Below, one piece after another: positions 1 through 4,420 of a stretch of DNA of 6,013 bases (positions are counted from its first letter, which is position 1; each line of letters begins with the position of its first letter). Under the pieces are notes generated by a model, which was not told the DNA's origin, ran no database searches, and worked only from the letters and a program-made list of their open reading frames with translations. This stretch comes from Desulfovibrio sp. GTDB lineage: Bacteria > Desulfobacterota > Desulfovibrionia > Desulfovibrionales > Desulfovibrionaceae. The position numbers and the translations under genes are program-made. The stretch covers positions 1-6,013 of the forward strand of contig JAQVZK010000150.1 in the NCBI GenBank assembly GCA_028708195.1, read 5' to 3'.

Positions 1-51
1 CCGCGATCTTGCGGCGCAGGCTGCCGGACGAGAGCAGCGACACCCGGCGGG
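1..51 (-). pseudogene. Out-of-frame continuation of the Crp/Fnr regulator (partial)
   Basis: Read on the minus strand one phase away from the upstream reading frame, this stretch encodes 17 residues without a stop (TRRVSLLSSGSLRRKIA). They match the segment that joins the dimerisation helix to the helix-turn-helix in Crp/Fnr proteins, where RR/K..LSS.S.R.K/R is typical. The sequence has therefore kept its coding character downstream of the TGA at 52-54. This suggests a recent frameshift, a sequencing error in the homopolymer, or a slippage-controlled gene rather than an old decayed one. The HTH itself lies outside the window, so I cannot tell whether it is intact. Confidence 0.6.
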
Positions 52-489
52 TCAAAAAAAGGCCTTGCGTGCAAAAACAGAAAGCATGTTGCGGATGATC
101 TGCGCGTGCATGGCACAGCGCTTTTCGCAGGTAGAGTAAAAAAATTTGGCGGGTATGGCCAGCACGCGTACCGCACTTTCAGCCTGCACGCTACAGCCGT
201 AGGTGGACTGATCAAGAAAAACATATACCTCACCAAAGAGATCACCGGGCTGATCAATGCGGGCCAAGACCGCGCGCCTGCCATCTGCGCCGTCACGCCC
301 AACAGTAATTGTCCCCTCCAGCAGTACAAACAGCCGGGTTGGAGAATCCGTTTCGCAAAAAACCATGCCTCCCTTGCCGTATTTTTCTTCCACGGCCCCG
401 CTGCACCCCAGGCACAACTTGGCTTCGTCCGCGCTCATATGGGCAAAAAGGTCACAGTTTTTCAAGGCCTGATCCATATATTCTTCCAT
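52..489 (-). CDS. Crp/Fnr-family transcriptional regulator, sensor domain (reading frame broken before the HTH)
   Basis: The 145-residue product carries a cyclic-nucleotide-binding-type beta-barrel (about residues 14-115, including PGDLFGE at 81-87) and the start of the long dimerisation helix (about 125-145, with IIRNMLSVFARKA). This is the layout of Crp/Fnr regulators. The cassette lacks the Arg-Ser pair that binds cAMP in Crp (here DQSTYGCS), so the ligand is probably not cAMP. Nine cysteines (12, 26, 29, 45, 99, 121, 125 among them) might allow redox or metal sensing, but no known Fe-S pattern is evident. The frame ends in TGA at 52-54, directly after seven T residues on the coding strand, before any DNA-binding helix-turn-helix. 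One extra T would continue it as LTRRVSLLSSGSLRRKIA to the window edge, which is a normal Crp-family linker. The first ATG (487-489) has no good Shine-Dalgarno. The ATG at 475-477, preceded by GGAAGA, is an alternative start. The target genes are unknown. Confidence 0.85.
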   Translation of the reverse strand: MEEYMDQALKNCDLFAHMSADEAKLCLGCSGAVEEKYGKGGMVFCETDSPTRLFVLLEGTITVGRDGADGRRAVLARIDQPGDLFGEVYVFLDQSTYGCSVQAESAVRVLAIPAKFFYSTCEKRCAMHAQIIRNMLSVFARKAFF

Positions 490-504
490 TCAGGGGGAGG
501 CGAA

Positions 505-523
505 AGACCGACACTGCAGGTCT
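505..523. promoter_or_regulatory. Inverted repeat AGACC-N9-GGTCT upstream of the regulator gene
   Basis: Five-base perfect arms (505-509 and 519-523) lie 16-34 bases upstream of the first ATG of the Crp/Fnr-type gene. The position would suit an operator or a small 5'-UTR stem. It is not the TGTGA-N6-TCACA (Crp) or TTGAT-N4-ATCAA (Fnr) pattern, and arms this short can occur by chance. Confidence 0.2.
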
Positions 524-763
524 GTGCCGATAATGGGGCATTTGAAGGCACTATACACAAAAAACAATAAGATGCACACCATTAAGTTTTTCTTTACCCA
601 AGTGTGGCTGACAACGCATAAAACGCTGGAACGGGCTCCTGAGCGGAGTATTTTGGGGGGCCGGTGGTATATCTGAAAGGCTCAGCCTCAAGGAAAGCCC
701 CGTTGTGGCAGGAGGCTCCTTGCAACACACTGAACCAAAAATAAAGGTTTTAGGGGGTGGGGG

Positions 764-816
764 TGTGGGGGAGCGGCCCTTTTACAAAAAGGCCGCTCCC
801 CCACAAAGCAATTTTT
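764..816 (+). terminator. Long perfect hairpin followed by a T run (possible plus-strand terminator)
   Basis: The arms 764-778 (TGTGGGGGAGCGGCC) and 791-805 are exact inverted repeats of 15 bp. Inside the loop, TTTT (780-783) can pair with AAAA (787-790) if C779 is bulged, which makes a nearly closed 19-bp stem. On the plus strand a T5 run follows at 812-816, but six bases separate it from the stem, so it is not a textbook intrinsic terminator. On the minus strand the stem is followed by a C-rich stretch, which makes a leftward terminator unlikely. No plus-strand gene is visible upstream for it to terminate, so its role is open. Confidence 0.5.
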
Positions 817-837
817 CTCCTCCACAAATCCCTTCAT

Positions 838-871
838 ATGTAAAAAAGCCCGTTACCGGGCTTTTTTACAT
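838..871 (-). terminator. Rho-independent terminator of the lipoprotein/exporter unit (bidirectional)
   Basis: The arms 838-852 and 857-871 form a perfect 15-bp stem with a TTAC loop (853-856). The core is GCCCG/CGGGC, flanked by A6 (842-847) and T6 (862-867). Read leftward, it lies about 30 bases past the TAA of the export gene and has a U6 tract, as expected for an intrinsic terminator. The symmetry gives the same structure on the plus strand, so it could stop transcription from either side. Confidence 0.93.
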
Positions 872-900
872 CAAACATGATCTTGTCAGGCGGCTGTCTT

Positions 901-2451
901 TTACAGCGAAGGCAGCCCCAGCAGTACCCGGGCGGACACAGCCACCTGCATGAGCACCTGCGAGATATCCTTGATGGCCTGCATATTTTTGGATTCCACT
1001 TTTGGCAGCACAAGTATCTGGTCGCCGGCCGCGATGTCGTCTCCACCCTGGGTTACAGAGCCGTTCTGGTGCATGACAAGTACCTTGTCTCTGTCTGCGC
1101 GGTTGGTCAGGCCGCCCGCGCCCTTGATGTAGTCGCTGGCGTCTTTCTTTTTGGCCCACAGCATGGCCTGGGGCACCATGACCTCACCGCTTACAAGCAC
1201 CACGTCGCTCTTGGTGGGAATAACGATAATGTCGCCTTCTTCAAGGCTCAGGTCGGCATTGGTGTTTCCGCTGTCCAGCACCACCACGCCTTCGGGTTCC
1301 ACTGCCTTGGCGCGCTCCACAAACTTGGACACCATTTCGGCTTCCTTGGCGCGGATCTGCGCTTCGTCAGTGCTGGCCGAAGAGGCGGTGAGGGCGGTTT
1401 CTTCCAGGCGGCGCAGGGAATCAGCTATGGCTTTTTTCTGCCGCGCGGCCACGCTTTTGCGCTTGATGTACATGGCGTCGAGGTTGGCGCGTTCAGGTTC
1501 CACGGCGATGAAGTTCTTCACATCGCGCAGGCGTGCGCCCTGGCGAACGGGAAAGCGCGATGCGCCGCGTACTGCGCCCTGCACTTCAATCATGATGGTG
1601 TTGCCGGAGGCGTCAGCGATAAACTGCACCTTGTCGCCGTCTTCTAGGCGTAGGTTGCGCAGGTCTTTGAGCGGCAGATAGGTGCTGTAGGGCGCGCCGT
1701 TGCGCGTGCCGTTGAGGGCGACATGCGAGGTACGGCTTTCGGGGTCGGCCAGTTCAATAAGGGCAGCGCCCGTTGCCTGATTTTTGGGAAACTCAAACAG
1801 CGCCGCATTGCGCACTGTGCCGATGGCCGTAATTGTGGGGCCTTTTTCGCCCACCACCAGCGTGTCGCCGTCCTGCAAGCGCACTGAGGGCAGCAGGCCC
1901 TTGCGGGCAAACGGGTAGAGGTCAAGGTTCGCGACCGACTTGCCGTCGCGCATAAGGTGTATGTCGCGGTAGCTGCCGCGCAAAGGATCAAGGCCGCCTG
2001 CCTTGTCCAGAAAACTGAGCAGGGGGTCATTGGGGCCGCCGGTGTAGCTTCCGGGGCGTGTTACGCCGCCAGTGACAAAGACGGCCACGGGGCGCGCGTC
2101 CAGGGGGGCGGCGTATATCTGCGCGTTGGGGTGGCCGTTGGCGGCCAGTTTGCTGCGCAGGGCGTCGGCCAGTTTGTCGTAGGCAAGCCCGGCCACGGGC
2201 ATGTCGCCCACTTCGGGCAGATTCATGTGGCCGTCGGGCCCCACTGTCAGGGTGCGGTCCACATTGAGGGCATCGCCCCACAGACGCACCACCACCCGGT
2301 CACCGGGGGCGATGACAGAGCCTTCTTTATTTTGGGCAAAATTGCCCTGAAAAAGATTGGCCGCGTAAGGCCGCACATTGTCGTCGGCCCGGGCTGCGCC
2401 GCAAAGGGTCAGCAGGGCCAGAATGGCAAGAAAGTAGTTTTTTTGCAGCAT
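901..2451 (-). CDS. Wza/OPX-type outer-membrane polysaccharide export protein with SLBB repeats
   Basis: The 516-residue product begins with a cleavable signal peptide (hydrophobic 6-18, probable cleavage after ARA at 20-22). LTLC resembles a lipobox, but Leu at -1 argues against lipidation. A polysaccharide-export (PES) domain follows at about 45-115 (APGDRVVVRLWGD, then GPDGHMNLPEVGDMPVAGL). SLBB-type beta-grasp repeats lie at about 122-200 (VTGGVTRPGSY, AGGL), 205-290, 287-410 and 415-483 (VSGEVMVP, GAGGLTNRADRDKV). A charged helical insert (about 330-383) interrupts the third repeat. The C-terminal helix (about 489-512) resembles the amphipathic helix that forms the Wza pore in the outer membrane. 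Proteins of this family carry capsule or exopolysaccharide across the outer membrane. The start is set by the signal peptide, and the ribosome site (GGA) is weak. The gene lies 85 bases after the lipoprotein gene and ends at a terminator. No synthesis genes are nearby, so the glycan is unknown. Confidence 0.92.
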   Translation of the reverse strand: MLQKNYFLAILALLTLCGAARADDNVRPYAANLFQGNFAQNKEGSVIAPGDRVVVRLWGDALNVDRTLTVGPDGHMNLPEVGDMPVAGLAYDKLADALRSKLAANGHPNAQIYAAPLDARPVAVFVTGGVTRPGSYTGGPNDPLLSFLDKAGGLDPLRGSYRDIHLMRDGKSVANLDLYPFARKGLLPSVRLQDGDTLVVGEKGPTITAIGTVRNAALFEFPKNQATGAALIELADPESRTSHVALNGTRNGAPYSTYLPLKDLRNLRLEDGDKVQFIADASGNTIMIEVQGAVRGASRFPVRQGARLRDVKNFIAVEPERANLDAMYIKRKSVAARQKKAIADSLRRLEETALTASSASTDEAQIRAKEAEMVSKFVERAKAVEPEGVVVLDSGNTNADLSLEEGDIIVIPTKSDVVLVSGEVMVPQAMLWAKKKDASDYIKGAGGLTNRADRDKVLVMHQNGSVTQGGDDIAAGDQILVLPKVESKNMQAIKDISQVLMQVAVSARVLLGLPSL

Positions 2452-2464
2452 GGTATTCCAAAGG

Positions 2465-2536
2465 ATGAGACGCGCGGTTTCGCGGCCAAGCCGCGCCGCG
2501 CGCCTGCAATAGTTACGGGGCAGCGCCCCGTTGAGA
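2465..2536 (-). repeat. Two GC-rich hairpins between the lipoprotein and export genes
   Basis: First (in the minus direction) comes a 7-bp stem ACGGGGC/GCCCCGT (2515-2521 and 2525-2531) with a three-base loop. Then comes a nested stem: CGCGCGG (2471-2477) pairs with 2496-2502 and CGCGGC (2481-2486) pairs with 2490-2495. Only a TTT bulge interrupts it, giving 13 GC-rich pairs. Neither stem is followed by a U tract, so they are not classical terminators. They may stabilise the upstream message, act as a processing site, or lower translation of the export gene, whose start lies about 20 bases further on. Confidence 0.7.
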
Positions 2537-2929
2537 TTACGGCTTGGTGATGCCCTGGCCCCATACCCTGGGAGCCATGATCCAGCGCCCCTGGCCGTCC
2601 TGGCAAAGAACCACCACTTCGGCTTCTTTTTGCCCGGCAAGGACTGTGCCGCGCTTGCAGTTTTCGCCCTTGGCCGAGGTGAAAACTTCGTCAACGCTCA
2701 CGCTCACGCCCTGGCCGAACTGTATGTCATCCACAATAGTGGTCTGACCGGGAGTGGAAAGTATCATGAAGCTTTCTACGGGGCCAGGTGGCGTTTCTTC
2801 CCTTTGCGGGGTTTCGCCCAGGCCGCAGGCGGCCAGGGGCAACGTGAGAAAAAGCGCGGCGGCCCGTGTGGCCAGACGGCTGAAGCGCGGTGTGCGCAAA
2901 GTGTGTGCGGTACCGAGGGGTGTGTTCAT
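2537..2929 (-). CDS. Small outer-membrane lipoprotein, first gene of the export unit
   Basis: The 130-residue protein has a basic N-terminus, a hydrophobic segment (about 23-34) and a lipobox LAAC (32-35), so lipidated Cys35 would become residue 1. Gly at +2, not Asp, predicts sorting to the outer membrane. The mature part starts with a Pro/Glu-rich linker (about 39-50) followed by a small beta-rich domain. That domain contains a cysteine pair, C91 (GENCKRG) and C109 (VVLCQDGQGRW), which probably forms a disulfide in the periplasm. I do not recognise a named family. The start is supported by AGGAG (2935-2939) five bases upstream of the ATG. It is the promoter-proximal gene of the unit with the OPX exporter, so a role beside or beneath the export pore, like other accessory lipoproteins of capsule loci, is an inference from position only. 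Confidence 0.85.
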   Translation of the reverse strand: MNTPLGTAHTLRTPRFSRLATRAAALFLTLPLAACGLGETPQREETPPGPVESFMILSTPGQTTIVDDIQFGQGVSVSVDEVFTSAKGENCKRGTVLAGQKEAEVVVLCQDGQGRWIMAPRVWGQGITKP

Positions 2930-3163
2930 ACGGACTCCTGGCGTCGGCGAACCGTTGCGCCATGATCATCGGCGAAATTGCGGATCATTTTCTTTTACTC
3001 CCTGTCGCAGAGAACGCGCCCTCTGTCAATTGTCACACCATTCGACACGACTCAAGCCGGGGGCAATAGTCACGCTTTTTGTTAAAATAGGGAAAATAAC
3101 TTCTGAACACATAAGATACCAGAAGCTTATGCTGACCACACTTTGTAAATCCTGAATTTTATT

Positions 3164-3191
3164 TTGCATTTTGTTGTGAGGGTGGTATTAT
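3164..3191 (+). promoter_or_regulatory. Candidate sigma-70-type promoter of the MoeA-like gene
   Basis: TATTAT (3186-3191) matches five of six bases of the -10 consensus. TTGCAT (3164-3169), 16 bases upstream, is a moderate -35. Transcription would start near 3198, giving a leader of about 40 bases before the ATG at 3237. The assignment rests on consensus matching only. Confidence 0.4.
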
Positions 3192-3199
3192 TTGCACAA
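3174..3199. promoter_or_regulatory. Inverted repeat TTGTG-N16-CACAA spanning the candidate -10
   Basis: TTGTG (3174-3178) and CACAA (3195-3199) are exact inverted arms that flank the TATTAT hexamer. The arms resemble Crp/HcpR half-sites, but the 16-base gap is wider than the spacing of Crp-type sites. It could be an operator for a regulator with wider contacts, or chance. A protein bound here would block RNA polymerase. Confidence 0.2.
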
Positions 3200-3226
3200 T
3201 ATGAGCATCAGGTCGTGCACCGTTTC

Positions 3227-3231
3227 AGGAG
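3227..3231 (+). promoter_or_regulatory. Ribosome binding site that sets the MoeA-like start
   Basis: AGGAG lies five bases before ATG 3237. The frame is open further upstream (TTG 3192, ATG 3201), but those starts have no Shine-Dalgarno, and the candidate -10 would overlap or abut them. The start at 3237 is therefore preferred. An internal ATG at 3252 lacks its own site. Confidence 0.8.
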
Positions 3232-3236
3232 AAACC

Positions 3237-4277
3237 ATGACAAAAGCCTGTATGAAAACCATACATGTTCATGACGCGGTAGGTAGTGTTCTTTGTCACG
3301 ATATAACAAGGATTGTGCCCGGCGAGAGCAAGGGGCCAGTCTTCAGCAAGGGCCATGTGGTGCGCCCCGAGGATATCAAGGTGCTGCTCGAAGTAGGCAA
3401 GGAGCATCTTTATGTCTTCGAGCCGCTGCCCGGCATGGTACACGAAAATGACGCGGCCGCCCGCATTGTGGCTGCCACAGCCGGGGGCAACCTCACCGCC
3501 GGAAACCCCAAAGAGGGGCGCATAAACCTTACCGCCGCATGTGACGGTTTGCTTAAAATTGACGTGCCCACCCTTGGCAAGATCAACGCCCTTGGCGAGA
3601 TCACCGTTGCCACCCTGCACAGTCTGCAGTTTGTGACCAGGGGGCGGGCTGTGGCTGGCATGCGCGTGGTGCCTCTTATAATTGAAGAGGAAAAGCTGCG
3701 CGCAATGGAAGCTATGGTCAGCCGTCCCGTGGTGGAGGTGCTGCCCCTGGCCCACGCCAAGGTGGGCGTGGTGACCACCGGCAGTGAGGTATACTACGGC
3801 CGCATTCAGGACGCCTTTGGCCCGGTGCTGCGAAAAAAATTCACCAAGCTTGGCAGCACCGTCATGGGCCAGACCCTGACCAGTGACGAAGTGGACATGA
3901 CCGCAGGCGCCATTGTGGATTTTTTGCAGCAGGGTGCCGACATGATTGTGGTTACTGGCGGTATGTCTGTTGACCCTGACGACCGCACGCCTTCGGCCAT
4001 CCGAGCCTCTGGCGCAGAGATTATCAGTTATGGCGCGCCGGTATACCCGGGGGCCATGTTTCTTCTTGCCCATGCCGCAGGCCCGCGAGGGCGCGTACCT
4101 GTGCTGGGGCTGCCGGGTTGCGTCATGTACCACAAGGCCAGCATTTTTGACCTGGTGGTGCCGCGCCTTTTGGCAGGTCTTGAGGTCACGGCTGAAGACG
4201 TGGCGGGTATGGGCCACGGCGGATTTTGCGCCGGGTGCCCCGAATGTGCCTACCCCATTTGCCCCTTTGGCAAGTAA
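3237..4277 (+). CDS. MoeA-like molybdopterin-binding protein with a C-terminal four-cysteine tail
   Basis: The 346-residue cytoplasmic protein contains a MoCF (MoeA/MogA) molybdopterin-binding domain at about 172-312. It shows VVTTGSEV (178-185, the TGDE-like loop), SDEVD (216-220), VVTGGMSVDPDDRTP (238-252) and a GLPG turn (291-294). The N-terminal 165 residues look like a shortened MoeA N-region (VHDAVGSVLCHDI at 11-23, then GHVVRPEDIKVLLEVG at 39-54). Full MoeA is about 400 residues and ends in a beta-barrel domain IV. Here that domain is replaced by a short tail with CX2CX2CX4C (Cys 331, 334, 337, 342). MoeA inserts molybdenum into molybdopterin. This divergent form more likely binds finished or dinucleotide cofactor for a client enzyme. 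Its position 143 bases upstream of mop, in the same direction, makes aldehyde oxidoreductase the obvious candidate client (inference). The cysteine tail may bind a metal or Fe-S cluster. Confidence 0.9.
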   Translation: MTKACMKTIHVHDAVGSVLCHDITRIVPGESKGPVFSKGHVVRPEDIKVLLEVGKEHLYVFEPLPGMVHENDAAARIVAATAGGNLTAGNPKEGRINLTAACDGLLKIDVPTLGKINALGEITVATLHSLQFVTRGRAVAGMRVVPLIIEEEKLRAMEAMVSRPVVEVLPLAHAKVGVVTTGSEVYYGRIQDAFGPVLRKKFTKLGSTVMGQTLTSDEVDMTAGAIVDFLQQGADMIVVTGGMSVDPDDRTPSAIRASGAEIISYGAPVYPGAMFLLAHAAGPRGRVPVLGLPGCVMYHKASIFDLVVPRLLAGLEVTAEDVAGMGHGGFCAGCPECAYPICPFGK

Positions 4278-4420
4278 GGGCACGGGCCTGATGGCATCAC
4301 AGTCAAGATTTCATTTATCCAGGTGGAGCAATACGGCGCATACGCCGTTCAGTTACGGCCTCAAGCGCGGATATCCCGCGTCGGCATATACACAGGCATT
4401 CATCAACAAAGGAGTCGCGC
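4278..4420 (+). other. Spacer before mop with a hairpin and a possible leader frame
   Basis: The spacer holds a perfect 6-bp inverted repeat ACGGCG-CATA-CGCCGT (4333-4348) and a shorter GC-rich one, CGCGG-N5-CCGCG (4366-4380). Neither is followed by a T run, so readthrough from the MoeA-like gene into mop is plausible. A 46-codon frame (4291-4431, MASQSRFHLS...) ends 11 bases inside mop but has only a weak GGG upstream. I see no clear promoter here: TATACA at 4387-4392 lacks a -35. Confidence 0.5.

Larger units (their letters stand above)
490..900. other. Gene-free region between the regulator start and the exporter stop
   Basis: These 411 bases contain no convincing coding frame. From left to right they hold an inverted repeat AGACC-N9-GGTCT (505-523), an AT-rich patch (about 550-600) and a long imperfect inverted repeat (630-704). 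They then hold three G5 runs (753-771), a perfect 15-bp hairpin (764-805) and a bidirectional terminator (838-871). The regulator's promoter should lie in the left part. The only minus-strand -10-like hexamer I noted is TATAGT (fwd 550-555), with no clear -35, so I do not annotate it. Confidence 0.6.
2930..3236. other. Divergent intergenic region between the lipoprotein and MoeA-like genes
   Basis: These 307 bases separate two divergently transcribed units and must hold promoters for both. The right part (3060-3200) is clearly AT-richer than the coding DNA. Notable elements are a GATCAT direct repeat (2964-2969 and 2983-2988, the first inside the palindrome ATGATCAT) and clustered TGTCA/GACA half-sites (3024-3028, 3031-3035, 3044-3047). 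A consensus -35 TTGACA lies on the minus strand (fwd 3024-3029) but has no matching -10 at 16-18 bases. I see no coding frame here. Confidence 0.6.

Noticed and set aside
877..1647. A 256-codon plus-strand frame opposite the export gene
   Set aside because: It lies antisense to conserved SLBB coding sequence, begins just after the terminator, and its product resembles no family.
2452..2694. Extension of the export protein upstream to about 2694 (81 extra residues)
   Set aside because: The extension would overlap the lipoprotein gene, cross the hairpins and bury the signal peptide inside the protein. Met at 2451 immediately precedes a good signal sequence.
2945..2961. A sigma-54-like element on the minus strand (TGGCGC...TTCGCC) upstream of the lipoprotein gene
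   Set aside because: The GG to GC spacing is 11 rather than 10 and the -12 half is poor.
3007..3029. Consensus TTGACA (minus strand, fwd 3024-3029) as the lipoprotein promoter
   Set aside because: No -10-like hexamer occurs 16-18 bases downstream, so the match alone is not enough.
3184..3196. A sigma-54-like TGG...TTTGCA element upstream of the MoeA-like gene
   Set aside because: Only eight bases separate GG from GC, too few for a -24/-12 promoter. The sigma-70-type reading fits better.
3225..4283. A 352-codon minus-strand frame opposite the MoeA-like gene
   Set aside because: It is an antisense shadow of a well-supported MoCF-domain gene. The protein is rich in His and Gly without any fold motif and has no ribosome site.
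4333..4348. The ACGGCG-CATA-CGCCGT hairpin as a terminator between the MoeA-like gene and mop
   Set aside because: The stem is short and no T run follows, so it is kept only as a possible leader structure.
4278..4420. Molybdenum cofactor riboswitch or ModE operator before mop
   Set aside because: I could not find the characteristic ModE inverted repeat or an arrangement of stems I could match to the Moco RNA motif. A covariance-model search would be decisive.
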